This document shows, in pieces, positions 35,019-47,030 of a DNA stretch of 64,000 nucleotides. How positions within the stretch are numbered: position 1 is the stretch's first letter; the number at the start of each line of letters is the position of its first letter. The position numbers and the translations under genes are program-made. Below the pieces are notes generated by a model that was given only the letters and a program-made list of their open reading frames with translations, made no database searches and had not been told where the DNA came from. Source of the DNA: Notamacropus eugenii (lineage: Eukaryota; Chordata; Mammalia; Diprotodontia; Macropodidae); contig NC_092877.1 of assembly GCF_028372415.1 (NCBI RefSeq), positions 219,271,616 to 219,335,615 on the forward strand. The letters are read 5' to 3'.

Positions 35019-37294
35019 CCTCTATCTATGTAAATCCATTTTATATATCATAATAAATATATGAATCTCATGATTAACAAGCATCATCTTCACTTTGAGG
35101 GATATAAACAGTTTGCCCATATTGAACAACAAGATTTTTTTCCCCATTTACCTTTTTATGCCTCTCTTGAGACTTGTGTTTGAAGATCAGATTTTCTACT
35201 GAGCTCTGGTCTTTTCATCAGGAGGGTCTGGTAATCCTTTATTTCATTGAATATCCATCTCCTTGCCTGTAATATTATGCTCAACTTTACTGGGTAACTG
35301 ATCCTTGGTTGTAATCCCAGCTTCTTTGCTTTATGGAATATCGTATCCCAATCCCTCTGATATTTTAATGTGGATGTTTCAAGGTCTTGTGTAACCCTGC
35401 CTCTAGCTCCTCAATATTTGAATTGTTTCTTTCTGGCTGTCTGCTGTATTTTCTCCTTCACTTGATGGTTGTGGAATTTGGCAAAGATATTCCTTGGTTT
35501 TTTAGTTTGGAATCCTTTCAGGAGGTGAACTGTGGATCCTTTCAATGACTATTTTACCCTCTGGATCCAGGACTTCTGGACACTTTTCCTTGATGATTTC
35601 TTGAAGGATATTTTCCAGGCTATTTTCTTCATCATGGCTTTCTGGTAGTCCAAAAATTCTTAGGTTTCTCTCTTGGATCTATCTTTCAGGTCATTTGTTT
35701 TACCAGTGAGATATTTTACATTTTATTCTACCTTTGCATATTTTCGATTCTGTTTGACTGATTGTTGATGTCTCATAAAGTCATTAACTTCTACTTGCCC
35801 AATTCTAATTTTTAACAAATTGTTTTCTTCAATTAACATTTGCATGTCCTTTTTCATCTGTCCAAATGTTCATCTTAAGCAGTTATTTTCTCCAGTTAGT
35901 TTTTATTGCTTCCTTTCCCATTTGTACCATTTTCCTCTTAAATTCTTCCATGATTTCTTTTTTGATATTTTTAAAAACATTGGGTACTTTTTCTTCTACT
36001 TCCCTAATTTGGTTTTTAAAATCCTTCTTGAGTTCTTCCAAGAATGCTCTTTGGGTTTGGACCAGCTCATATTCCCTTCTGAAATTTCAGATGGAAGTAG
36101 TCTCAATGCTGTCCTGTTTGATATTCGTGTTTTGGTCCTTGTCCTATAGACCTATATGTCCTATAGTCCTGTGTGGTCTTATCTTTTCTGGTTTCCTTCT
36201 TGCTTATGATGTTCACCGTTTTCCTGACTTTTAAAGTAGATTTCTGCTTCTGGGGTACCGATGGTTCTGTCTCACCATTCTTGTGCTTAGTACTTGAGGC
36301 TTTGTGTACTGTGGCCTCTAGTTCTTTCAGCTAGAAGCTAGAATGCTGTATCTTACCTGGTGCTGAGTTGGTTGACATGCCAAAGCAGAGGTCATGTGAT
36401 GTCTTTTCTGACTTTCCCCAGATTTACCCTGGAGCTAGCTGTTTTAAGTGTGGGGAAGTGGTGGTCTAGCCACAGGAGGTCTCCTCCTGAGCACAGGCAG
36501 GCTCATTGGTTTGTGAACCCCATTTGCACTAGTGTCTTCACTATTCCCCTGACTGTGCTGAAGCAAGCCTGGGGTCCTTGTGTTGATTATTGCAGGCTCC
36601 ACCCCTCTGGTGCTCAGGATCTCCTCCCAGTTTGCTGAGGTGGGGCTATTTGGGACAGCTCTGGTCTTGCACTGATCCCCTTTAGCCACAGCAAGAGGGA
36701 CTCTCCTTAGCTATTTTCTTGGCCTGACAGGCTAAGAAACTGTTTACCTCTTCAGCTGATCTCACTGTTCCAGAATTTTTCCTGGGGAAGTATTTTTGAA
36801 TTTTTTAAGGTCAGCAAGGGAAGGAGTAGAATATCTACTAATCACTCCATCATCTTTGCTCCTGGGAGTTCAAGCAGATGACTTACACACATTTGATCTG
36901 TGAGCTAATAGCCTCAGGAGTGGCTGCTGCAGTTATCTAGGGTTCTATAGTTCTCTCTTATTCACTTCTACTAGATTCCCATCCTGGGTTGAGATGTTTG
37001 AGATTCAGCAGTGCTGTTGCTGCTTCAGATCACTTGGGGCTTCCTGCTTGGCTTTGCTATGGCGTGGTCTGTTCTGGTACAGCCTGTGTGCTGTGAACTC
37101 CTCTAGCCCAGTGTAACAGATTATTCTTGTTGACCTTCCAGTCTGTTCTGTGTTGGAAATCTGCCACACTCTGTCTCCTATTGGATTCTGCCACTCTAAA
37201 ATTTGTTCAGATTCTCTTATTATATGTATCTGAAGGAGTTTATCTTAGAACTTTGGTGAGTAGCTGCTCTCATTCCATCTTCTTGGCTCCACTT

Positions 37295-37307
37295 TAAAGT
37301 CAAGTTT
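37295..37307 (+). repeat. 13-bp target-site duplication of the L1 (right)
   Basis: taaagtcaagttt, identical to 30806-30818. Confidence 0.9.
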
Positions 37308-37484
37308 CAATGTGTACTGATTGCGGATGATCAGACCAATGGGAGCTCAGAATGCTCTACCACAGATTAGGCACAAATGGTCTGCATGAACATTTGGGGT
37401 AGATACTCCTAATATGAGCACACAACGTTTCCTTTGAACTCTTTCAATTCTGTTTTTCTCATAGAGTACTGTGCCGTTTCTGTT
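37295..37484 (-). mobile_element. RTE-clade LINE 3' region, antisense (right piece of a split copy)
   Basis: Its reverse complement (caacagaaacggcacagta, cagaattgaaagag, tgtggtagagcattctgag, attggtctgatcatccgca) aligns block by block with 44572-44755 of the long RTE. The 5' truncation point is at 37484, directly next to the 11-bp duplication. Together with 30757-30818 this gives a ~240-bp 5'-truncated RTE. Confidence 0.88.
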
Positions 37485-37495
37485 GTGGAACAGGA
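37485..37495 (+). repeat. 11-bp target-site duplication of the RTE fragment (right)
   Basis: gtggaacagga, identical to 30746-30756. Confidence 0.85.
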
Positions 37496-37800
37496 ACAGA
37501 AAAGGTAGAACAGGAAGTGGAGAACTGTGGCAGAGTTGAGAGGAAACTGGTCAGTCTAGTCAGAGCTGGGAAGGACAGAGAAAGCAGGCAGTTGACTGTG
37601 AATGAGAGAAGGGCATTTTGCTTAGGGGAGCCTGCTTGTTGCAAGGTCTGATAATTTGTGTAGACTTCTTGGTTACTATGATGGATTTCTTTGTTTCTAT
37701 GATGGATTTGGTTTTCTGGTATTGGGATTCACCTTTCTGGTGTTTGAATAAATGTTTTATTTCTGTCTTCCATGTGGAGAGTCTGCTATATTTTGCAATT
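37496..37800 (+). mobile_element. Possible LTR fossil, right piece
   Basis: Continues the sequence interrupted at 30756. It holds purine-rich, GC-richer sequence, a short tandem duplication (tatgatggatttctttg-type, about 37678-37708) and gaataaatgttttatttc, an LTR-like polyadenylation region. Family and end points are not established; it may simply be unique sequence. Confidence 0.25.
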
Positions 37801-37999
37801 CATAACTGTGCTGCCATATTCATAGCCATCATAGGGGCTGTAAATATCGCAATGGCACTACACCTTCTACATCCTTTTATTTTTCCTCACCATAGACTGG
37901 GCAAGTCAGCCTTTCAGAGATATGCAAAGAGACCTTCTCCAAAAAAATTTTTTTTTTAAATCAAAAACAGTGTATGTAGGAGTATTGATATTCAGACTT

Positions 38000-38165
38000 G
38001 GAGATAACTCTATAGACTGTGAGTTTCTCAAGAGCAGGAACAGTTTTATTTAAAACAATATATTTTTTGTTGTTGTTGTTTGGTTTTTTGTCTTTCTCTA
38101 TCTTTCTAGCAATTAGCACAGTGCCTGGAATCTAGAAAACATTGAATGCATGCTTTTTGACCGTT
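38000..38165 (+). mobile_element. L2 3' end, sense
   Basis: agactgtgagtttctcaaga then caattagcacagtgcctgga and attgaatgcatgc are L2 3'-terminal blocks, split by a TTG/T-rich stretch at 38065-38100. Confidence 0.65.
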
Positions 38166-40629
38166 AAGTTCATTTAGGATACTTGAGATAATTTAAAAAT
38201 AAAACTAAAAATCAGTTCCTGACTAATAGTTATAACCTATTGACATTAAACCCATAATATTTGTCAACAACATTTATGTCTTTTATGCAGTCAGATTAAT
38301 ACCTCATGTTCTGACTTTGTGTCACCAAGACAGAGTTTACCACATGATTTGTTGAGTGTAAAAGTGGAGGAGGGGGGAACATTCTATCCCATCCTTCACA
38401 GACTCTTTAGTGACAATTCAATCTCCTGCTGGCTGAAACTGAATATTGTTGATCAGTTGCTTTTAGCTCTCTCTTTCTGTCTCTGTCCTTCTCTCTCTCT
38501 CCCACTTTCTTACTTTTTCTCTTTCTACCTCTCTCCTTTCAGGAAAGAAGCCTACATAATGATCCCCTAACAGTTATATAATAGCATGTATGTGGAAATT
38601 TGCCAGTTTTACCCCATAGGATATTGGCTAAGGTATGGTAAATGGCCAAGAAATTGAAATATCCTGAGTTGGAGGACACCCATCTGTACCTGCTGCACAC
38701 ATCATGACAACAGGCATTCTAATGTTGTTAAGGTTAAAAACCAGCAGCTAGTTGTATGATGCTTGCTAATAAAACAGACACAGAGCTCTATAAATACAAG
38801 CTGAAGACTGGTTTAGAAAATCACCTCTACTAAATGTACTGGGATAGAGCCATATCAACAAGGCAACACATCCTGGTCAATATGCCAGAAAAGCAATGAA
38901 AAATATTGATTGAGCTGCTAATAGGAAACTTGGCAGAGCCTTGTAGGAGATGAGGTAGATGACAAAACAATCTAGGATGGAGGTCTACCAGATGTAGTAT
39001 AGTCAATATGGTGCCAGAAAGAAAATGAAGTAAAGACAAAGATCATCTCTTCTTGGTCATGATTTTACATAACTTGTCCATTTTCTATACATAGTGGTTT
39101 CATCATGTGTTAGTGACAGTTCATCGGAAAGTATAGATACATTCTGAAGAAACTGGAGAAATATTTTCAAGTACCATCTGTTATTGTATTTGGTTAATAC
39201 CCAATTAAACTTCTATCTCAATGTTCAGTCATGATGTGGAGGTGATCCTTGGTTTTTAAAAGCTACACTAATGGTATCAAAGCTCATAAATTTTCTATGA
39301 ATGCATAAAGTCTGTGAATACACACTGCTATAAAAAAACTCACTAATCTTGAAGAGATTATTTACCAATTAATTTAATATGGATCCTTTAAGCACTTCCT
39401 ATGTGCAAAGTGTAAGGATATGCAAACAAAAATAAAATAGTCCTTGTCCTCATGAAGCTACCATTCTCTATGGAAAGATACCCCATAGATATAAAAAAGC
39501 AAGTATGTATCATATTTTGTTGATCGCCTAGAACATCAAGTAGACTTTTTTTGGAGGATTTATGGAAGATCATAGAACAAAGTTGGGTAAGATTTTTTTA
39601 AAAGTGTGGATAGATAATAATCTGCAATATTAAAGATCAGTATCTGTAAGATGACAGATCCATTGAAACATTAAATTATTAGAATGAAGTTCACAAGAGA
39701 TAACAGATTATATAAAAAGATGTTGCTTGAGATACATAATGCAATGTGTGAAGGACAACCAAAATAATAGTTTGGGTATATTGCCCAATGTATAAATAAC
39801 AATGTAAAACAATTCTGGAAATGTAGAGAAAAAAAGAATTAATTCCTCAAAGGTGGTTTTGTTTTTTGTTTTTGTTTTTGTTTTTTGTGTTATCCCTCTA
39901 GCCTATGAAGATCATAATTTACTAGTTAAATTTTCAGGGGTGGAAGTAAGCTATAATCTTTGTAAAGAGATCGCCTTAGACACTTAGAAATTCCAGCTTC
40001 TTAATGTAGGGATTAAGTATTAGACAAATAAGAGTTTAAAATACAATTATAATTTTATACCAAAATAATTTTTTACACAAGAGGAAAATAAATTATATCT
40101 CACAATCATCTTTACTCCCTTTACCCTATCTAATGAGTTATCAATTCCTAGACTTTAAAATGAGGGGGGAACTCATGCTTCATTTGTACCCTGAGTTGCC
40201 TCTGTCCTCCTAAAAGGAAGAGCATAAAACTCCTCCCAAAGCAACCCTTTAAATCGGTCCCAAAATCTCTATCAGCTTGTAATTTTCCACTAGCTGAACG
40301 GGTTAGTTTTGACTACAGAATCATTAGCTTCCCTTAGGCAATGTGCCGTCCTCTACCTTGCTCCAAATATTCTAATCTCACAGGCTCCACTAGATCCACT
40401 CACATAAGAATTATTATGTCTCTAAAGTCATATTTCTCTCTACCACCCATCAAGTCTAATACTTTCAGAATAATGTCCTTTAAACCATTAACAATCTTCA
40501 TATCACTCTTTGTACAAATTACTAGAGGTTATCCAAGGTCTGTTATCCGAGTTCTTATCCAAGGCCGAGATCCTGTGCCTAGGTCCAGTGTTTAAGGATA
40601 AAATCTAGAGCCAAGAAGTTATTGAATAA
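38166..40629. other. Mostly unique sequence
   Basis: No gene seen. A CT-rich stretch lies at 38470-38545. An antisense L2 3' end lies at 39358-39480. A (TTTTTG)n-type run lies at 39855-39890. The region 40180-40610 is slightly richer in GC and unassigned. Confidence 0.35.
39358..39480 (-). mobile_element. L2 3' end, antisense
   Basis: tttaagcacttcctatgtgc, aaagtgtaaggatatgcaaa and agtccttgtcctcatgaagc match the reversed L2 terminus. Confidence 0.6.
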
Positions 40630-40770
40630 GGAAAATTCTGGAAAAATCCAGATTCAAGTTCAAGTAATATATTATAGTTGAAACTATTTGCTACTTGCTT
40701 TTATAAATAAATATGTGTGTGTGTGTATATGTGTGCCTGTGTGTGTATGTGTATGTGGGGTGTAGTGTGT
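40630..40770 (+). repeat. Tandem-repeat unit copy 1 (interrupted by RTE)
   Basis: A core of about 80 bp begins ggaaaattctggaaaaatcc and includes tatagttgaaactatttgct and ataaataaatatg; a TG/TATG microsatellite (40708-40765) follows. The same core recurs at 44898 and 45118. Confidence 0.85.
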
Positions 40771-43700
40771 GTTGAGGGAGGACCAGTACCTTTGGTGTAA
40801 TGACTACCAAGCCCTTTGGAGGGTTGTTTTCCACCTTTGGCGTCTACTTGTTCCACCCTACTCTCACCTGCAGCTCCAAGAAGCTTCAGATACACAGTGG
40901 CCACACTGCAGTAAACCATTTTGGCAGATGTGCCAAACCAGGCTGAGGGTAACCAAGGGGTCTCAAACTAATTTGTTGGTTAGAGGGGTATCTGCTCCAA
41001 GCATGTGAAGACTTCCTCTGGTGGAATGGGTCAATGAGAACAATTTGTTACAATGGTCATGAAGGCAATTGAAACAGGTAATATGGAGTGCTTAGAGCTT
41101 TGTTAGACACTGAAGATGCCAAGGTCAACCACTGTGTCCTGAGCCATCTCCAGTCATCTTGATTCTGTCCTGCCACTGGACTATGATGACTCTGGAGGAG
41201 AGAGTGAGACTGATGACTTCATGCAATTCTGCCTCACTTAAACCCAATTTATGCATGAATCAAAAGACATCACCCATACCATTTTACTATTATACCTCAA
41301 AGTCCTATGTTGACAGGCAAGTGATAAAGCAGCAGGTATGAATACACTGGGAACTGTAGTCACAACACTGCACGTAGGTGGCCTAGGCCATAGAGTCATT
41401 TCTCACTGGAAGCAGCAGTAGGATCCAGTAGCTCTTTGGATATCTGAGCAACCTTTTAAGGACTGTATTGCTTACCTCTTGGTTTGAGAAAGAGGGATAG
41501 AAAAAGTCTTCTTACCCTACTCTGGCCTGGTTACTGCAGCAGTGGGAAATCCCACTCTGTGTTAAAAATACAAAAAAAATGTACAAAATGTATCAAACCT
41601 TCTGCAAAGATTATTCCATACATCATCAGGACATGGGACATGCACACACTTATAGGCAACACAAAATAGAGTAGATCTGAAAGATGAACTGCTCTTGTTG
41701 CAAGAGAACTCAACAGCTATCACATCCAAATGCCAGCCCTGAGTGAAACAAGGCTGGCAAGTGAAGGCCAGCTTACTGAAGTCGGAGATGGATATACATT
41801 TTTCTGGAGTGACCACAGTGAAGGCTAGCACTGTGAAGCTGGCATAGATTTTGCAATCAAAATTAATCTAGTCAGCTAGCTGGTATACCTTCCATAGGAG
41901 TAAATGACAGACTCATGACAACATGATTGCCACTTGCTGGTAACATTATACCATCATCATTGGTGTCTATGCTCCCATCATGAAAAACCCTGATGAGGTC
42001 AAAGAAAAATTTTATGAAGACTTAGAGACACTTACCCTCAATTTGCCAAAAAAGGACAAGTTTATAATTCTGGGTGACTTTAATACTAGAGTAGTCTCAG
42101 AATACCAGACTTGGCAGGGAGTGCTAGGGAGAAATGGAGTTGGAAACAACAAAAGCAATGGTCACTTACTGTTGAAGACTTGTGAATCACATGACTTTCT
42201 CATCATCAACACTATTTCTGTTTACCTAAATGCAATAAAACTTCATGGATGCACCCTCACAGCGAATGTTGGCATCTAATAGACTTTTTATTATAAGGAG
42301 AAGAGACAGGCAAGTTGTGAAAGTGACAAAGGTAATGAGTGGTACAGAGTGCCAGACTGATTATAGACTTATCCTTTCCAAGTGAAATATTTACATTCAT
42401 CAAAAATGCCACCCTCAAGGCAAAATAACTACTAGAAGAATTAAAGTCAACAAATTAAGAGCTGTCCTCTGAGGGTGAACAGTTTTTTGCTAAATTGGAG
42501 GGAAAGTTGAGCCAAAACATAGTTGGCCACAGTGGGAGATTTGGTGTACAGCACTGCATTTCCTCATCTGGGCCAGAACACTTGCAAACAACAAGACTGG
42601 TTTGATGAAAATGATGGAGAAATTCAGAAGCTACTAGACAAAAAAGGAGAACTCCACAGAATTTACTAGCAGGATTGCTCATCCATCTCCAAAAAAGCAG
42701 CATTTAATTCCATCAAAAGTAAAGTACAAGCAAAACTTAGAGAGATGTAGGATCCTTGGCTCAGTAAAAGACAGATGAAATTTAGTTTTAAACTGATAGT
42801 GACAATCCAAAGCTCATTTAAGATTCCCTGAAAGCTATTTATGGACCAAAAACCTGTGGCTATGGAGCATTACAACTACTCAGTGCTGATGGAGCCATAT
42901 TGACTAGTGATAAGGGCATGATCCTACAATGATGGGCTGAACACTTCCATAGTATTCTCAACAGACCATCATCAATCAATGTCGAGGCCATTGATCATTT
43001 ACCTCATGTTGATGTCAATCCCTCCTTAGCTGAACTTCCAACTGAAGAAGAGGTTTTGGGGGCCATTAGGCTCCTTTCATGTGGCAAAGCACCTGGTGCT
43101 GATTCTATTCCAGCTGAGATTTACAAGGTAGGGGGACAATTGCTCACACAAAAGCTGAATGAAATTTTATAGGTTATATAGCAAGAGTAGGTTATCCTCC
43201 AGGAGTTCAAAGATGCCTCCATTGTCCACCTCTATAAAGGTAAAGGAAATAGATTGTCCTGTGACAATCACAGGGGCGTCTCTCTATCTTAGTCATTGCT
43301 GATAGCATTCTTGCTAGGGTCCTCCTTAATAGGCTGATCCTTCACCTGGAAAATGGACATCTACCTGAGAGCCAGTGTGGCTTCAGAAAGGGCCAAGGAA
43401 CAGTCAATATGGTGTTTGCTGCCTGACAACTTCAGGAGAAATGACAGGAATAGAACAGAGGTCTGTACACAATGTTTATAGATCTGACCAAGACCTTTGA
43501 CATTGTTAGTCATGAGATGTTATGGAAAATTATGTCAAAATTTAGTTGCCCAGAGAAGTTCATCAGTATTGTACATCATTCATGATGGCCTGGGTTCTGG
43601 ATGGTGGACAATGCTCTCGTGCCTTCCTAGTCATGAGTGAAACAGAGCTGTGTACTTGCTCCTATACTTTTTGTATGATGTTTTCAGCCTTGATATCAAA

Positions 43701-44806
43701 TGATTTCAATGAAAATGAATTAGGTATAAAGGTCAGCTACCATAATGATTGTAAAATCTTCAATTTCAAAAGACTACAAGCCAAGACCAAAGTGGAGGGA
43801 GTGTTGGTGCATGATTTTGTGTTTGTAGATGATAGTGCACTCAATGCCTCTAAAACTGAGATGTAGCGAAGTATGGATCCATTCTCTGCTGTCTATGCTA
43901 ACTTTTGCCTAGTAATTAATACCAAAAAAAACACAAGTGCTCCATAAGCCACCACCACACCATCCATACGTGGCACTATTGGTTGCAACAAATGAAGAAA
44001 TTTTGAATGCTGTGGATAAGTTCACTTACCTTGATAGTGTATTTTCTAAGGATGTACATATTGATGCCTACATTGCCAGAGGTAGCTCAGTATTTGGGAG
44101 GCTCTGAAGAAAAGTATGGGAGACAAGAGGTATTAGACTGACTACCAAACTGATGTTCTACAGAGCCATTATGCTGCCATCATTGTTGTATGCCTGTGAA
44201 ACATGGACAGTCTACCAGAGCCATGCCAGGAAACTGAAACACTTCCATGTGAACCATCTTAGGAAGATTCTGAAGATCACCTGACAGGATAAGGTACCAC
44301 ACACTGAGGTCCTTGCTTGAACAAAACTGCCAAGCATTCAAACTATGCTTCAGAGAGTGAAACTCCAACGGACTAGCCACATTGTTTGAATGCAAAATGT
44401 ACCCTTTTCAAAAAAGACTATTTTATGGAGAATTTACATGGGGCAGGCAATCACATGGTGGTCAGAAGAAGCAATTCAAGGACACTCTCAAGGTCTCTCT
44501 CAAGAACTTTGGATTTGATTGTGCAACATGGGAGACCCTGGCACCGAACACCTCAGTGTGGCGTGCCCACAACAGAAAGGGTGCTATTCTGTGTGAGCAA
44601 AGCAGAATTGAAACAGCACAAATGAAATGAAAGATATGCAAATTTGGAGTGCACACCTCAAATCTTCACATGAACTGTCTGAGCCCAACCTGTAGTAGAG
44701 CATTTCGAGTTCATATTGGTCTGATCAGCAGTAGTCTGACATACTGAAACTTGATTTTATCATGGTGATGTCATTTTGGTCCTCTTCCCTAATGAAGGAC
44801 AATAAC
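40771..44806 (+). mobile_element. RTE-clade non-LTR retrotransposon, near full length, inactive
   Basis: About 4.0 kb. The 5' region (40771-41460) is of the type I recall from marsupial RTE elements and RTE-derived SINEs (gatgactctggaggagagag at about 41187). Apurinic-type endonuclease: ALSETRLASEGQLTEVGDGY near 41734-41795 and FIILGDFNTRV near 42060-42090, then SNGHLLLKTCESHDFLI (41980-42279). Reverse transcriptase: GKAPGADSIPAEIYK near 43085-43130, ESQCGFRKGQGTVNMVFAA near 43370-43420, the catalytic FVDDSALNA at 43822 (family FADD) and LLYACETWTVYQ near 44185. C-terminal block: SHGGQKKQFKDTLKVSLKNF (about 44450-44515) and a zinc-finger-like end (FRVHIGLIS near 44705). The 3' end is atgaaggacaataac followed by a CATA microsatellite. 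Stops and frameshifts occur throughout, so it is dead. Frames at 41980-42279, 43546-43866 and 44382-44630 are its remains. Confidence 0.88.
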
Positions 44807-45115
44807 TATATACATACATATAAACATGCATACATACACACGTATATATATAGTACATACAAATATCTGCTTGTGTGTTTATATGCATATAGAATGTGGA
44901 AAATTCTGGAAAAATTTAGATTCAACTTATATCTTATAGTTGAAATTATTTGCTACTTAATTTTAAAAATAAATAAATGTAGGTGTATACACATGTATAC
45001 CTGTTCATGTATGTGCATATGCACATATACCTGCACATGTATATGTACACATATACATGTAAACACACATACATATATATGCATATGTGTATATATGCAT
45101 ATATATGCACTGAGT
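44807..45115 (+). repeat. Tandem-repeat unit copy 2 with flanking CATA microsatellites
   Basis: Microsatellite 44807-44890, core from 44898 (ggaaaattctggaaaaattt; tatagttgaaattatttgct), then CATA/TATG microsatellite to 45115. The frames through this DNA are low-complexity. Confidence 0.85.
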
Positions 45116-45445
45116 GTGGAAAATTCTGGAAGAATCCAGATTTAAGTTATATATACATATATATAATATTTGAAACTATTTGGAATCAGTTTTTGTATAT
45201 AAATAAATAAACAAACATATATGTGTGTATAGGTTTATAGACAGACATGCATGTATATGTGCATATACATATGTGTGACTCATGTATACATGCAGCAATA
45301 TATTTACAAGCATGCATACACATACACATTTATGTGTGTATATGTGGAAATATATGTATATATCTGTGTGTGTGTATATATATATATACACATATATATG
45401 TATATATGTACACACACACAAACGTAGACATAACACACACAAACA
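45116..45445 (+). repeat. Tandem-repeat unit copy 3 and terminal microsatellite
   Basis: Core from 45118 (ggaaaattctggaagaatcc; atttgaaactatttg; ataaataaataaac), exactly 220 bp after copy 2, followed by a CATA/TG/CA microsatellite to about 45445. Confidence 0.85.
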
Positions 45446-45494
45446 TACTTGTTTCCAAAAATGCCTTTGTCACAATTATATTAGATAAATAGTG

Positions 45495-45625
45495 GAAGTG
45501 TTATTCTCCAGTTTTATGAATGAGTAAATTGAACTTCAGTGAGGTCTCAGCAATTTGCTTATGTCAGCAGACTAGCAAGTGCCAGGATTCAAATTCAGGC
45601 CTTCTGAATCCAAGACCAATTACAA
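45495..45625 (-). mobile_element. MIR-like SINE, antisense
   Basis: ccagttttatgaatgagtaa, attgaacttcagtgaggtct and caggattcaaattcaggcct are in the reversed MIR order. Confidence 0.6.
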
Positions 45626-45644
45626 TTCAGTTCATTTCACAGAT

Positions 45645-45815
45645 GACCTAGATCTAGAGTTAGAAGGAATCTTTGAGGCCATGTAGTCCAACGTCTTCAT
45701 TTCACATGTAAGGAAACCTAGACCCAGTCACATTTAAGCAACTTAGGATACAGAGGCAATAAGGATGAGAGGCAGAGTTTGACCCTCTCAATTCAGTGTT
45801 TTCTCTCCAGAACAC
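45645..45815 (-). mobile_element. MIR-related SINE, antisense
   Basis: agatctagagttagaaggaa, tttgaggccatgtagtccaa, tcacatgtaaggaaacctag and gaggcagagtttgaccctct match the 18622-18735 family. Confidence 0.65.
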
Positions 45816-45824
45816 TTTATATAA

Positions 45825-45965
45825 AGTTAAAACATTTAGTAAATACCTACTATATGCAAAGCACATGCTGATTCAATGACTTACCCAAGAGCATCAGAGA
45901 CTTTGAGAATTGTAATTCAAGCTAAAGTTCTCTGACTTAAAAAATCAAATGTCTTTCCACTGAAT
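45825..45965 (-). mobile_element. MIR/L2-type fragment, antisense
   Basis: ttagtaaatacctactatat, gcaaagcacatgctgattca, atgacttacccaagagcatc and aattcaagctaaagttctct have the reversed SINE order. Diverged. Confidence 0.5.
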
Positions 45966-46879
45966 CTTGATAAATATACATATTTAAAAGGTAGGAGGAA
46001 GAAGAAGAGAAAGAAACCAAACAGAGAAGCAATGACAGTGCAGGGTAATTAAAGTCAAGGGATGAGAAGGTATCAGCATTAAGAAGTAAATGGTCCATGC
46101 TGTCAAGTAGATCAATGCTCTTGTCAATGTGGATGTGCTTCTAACAGTGATTGTCACCCATCAGTGACTTCTGATTTTGTATATTTCTTTTCCATGACCT
46201 TCCATAATTCCTCTATAGAGGACTTGCCCAACAGGAGGCTTATTTTAGCTTTCATAGCATTGCTTGAATACCCAGGAAGCATTTAGGTTATCTCTTCCTT
46301 GTCCCTTATTCTGCTTTAAGACAAATGCAGCTCCTTTTCAGTTTATGCATTAACTGAATGATAGCCTTTTCACCACTTCTTTCAAGCAGGTCACCATCAA
46401 GAAGGAGGATAACGATGAGGGAAAAAAAGACCTTTGTATTTCACCATAAGGATATCATTGATGATCTTGGAGAGTAAAACAAAAAAAAAAAATAATAGAC
46501 TGCTGGAGACAAAGTAGATTTTTCAAGACTTGAGAAATAAATGAATGCTGTAGAAGCAAAGATAGTGATTAGACTGCTTTTAATAGAAATTTGGCTATAA
46601 AGCAAGAGTGGAGGGTGAGGAAGATAACTGTACATCATATCAGGTTAATCTCAGAGTCTTATCAAAGCCAATATACTAAAGGACCATCTTGCAGACAGAC
46701 AAAAATATTGAAAATAGACAAACTACTAGTAATTATGGACAAAGGACTAAGAAGTAAAATGTTCTCTCGAACTATATTTATAACTGCCCATGGATTTTAA
46801 TCATGACATCTATTTAGAAATCAGCAATAGATGATATGTCATTAGATATTAAAGGTTGAAAAATCTGAAAAAAATCATA
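45966..46879. other. Unique sequence
   Basis: No gene recognised. Minus-strand reading near 46180-46290 gives a short interrupted peptide-like stretch (LLLGKSSIEELWKVMEKKY) that I could not place. Confidence 0.35.
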
Positions 46880-47030
46880 TAGTATAACTCATCAAATATG
46901 TAAATGGGAAAAGGTAAGATAGTAAAACAGCTTATTCAAGGTCATTTTATTTTTTGGTGGCATATGTAGGAATTAAATTCTGCTATTCTAATTCTCAGTC
47001 CACCATTTTGTACCACACAAGTTTGAATTT
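46880..47030 (-). mobile_element. MIR-like SINE, antisense
   Basis: aaacagcttattcaaggtca, ggaattaaattctgctattc and tctcagtccaccattttgta are in the reversed MIR order. Confidence 0.5.

Larger units (their letters stand above)
30819..37294 (-). mobile_element. Full-length L1 LINE, antisense, inactive
   Basis: About 6.5 kb with both ends defined by 13-bp duplications, a T11 run at 30816-30826 and an AATAAA signal (complement of 30836-30841). On the minus strand: 5' UTR 37294 to about 36240 (starts gtggagccaagaagatgg); ORF1 region about 36100-35090; ORF2 about 34500-31050 with endonuclease, then reverse transcriptase ([20 protein letters not shown] ... [11 protein letters not shown] at 32988-33383) and the Cys-side C-terminal part (YKLWCTNVMEYYCAIRNDGQ at 31167-31397). 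Both ORFs carry stops and frameshifts. In the RT active site FADD reads FADV (32880-32882) and IDAEKAFDKI reads [10 protein letters not shown], so the copy could not retrotranspose. An AT microsatellite (33668-33735) and a ~29-bp tandem duplication (34957-35018) expanded after insertion or within its lineage. Many short open frames on the plus strand are shadows. Confidence 0.93.

Noticed and set aside
33711-36234. A series of Leu/Ser/Phe-rich open frames on the plus strand that look like membrane proteins
   Set aside because: They are antisense shadows of the L1 ORF1/ORF2, whose A-rich coding strand gives T-rich complement codons.
38459-38545. A polypyrimidine tract followed by ctcctttcag, like a splice acceptor
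   Set aside because: The downstream frame shows no recognisable exon, and CT-rich microsatellites often create such signals.
41980-42279. A host endonuclease gene (LGDFN motif)
   Set aside because: It is the endonuclease part of the broken RTE element, followed in order by its reverse transcriptase and 3' end.
44762-45492. Several 70-130-codon frames rich in Tyr, Ile, Cys and His
   Set aside because: They are reading frames through CATA/TATG microsatellites and carry no domain.
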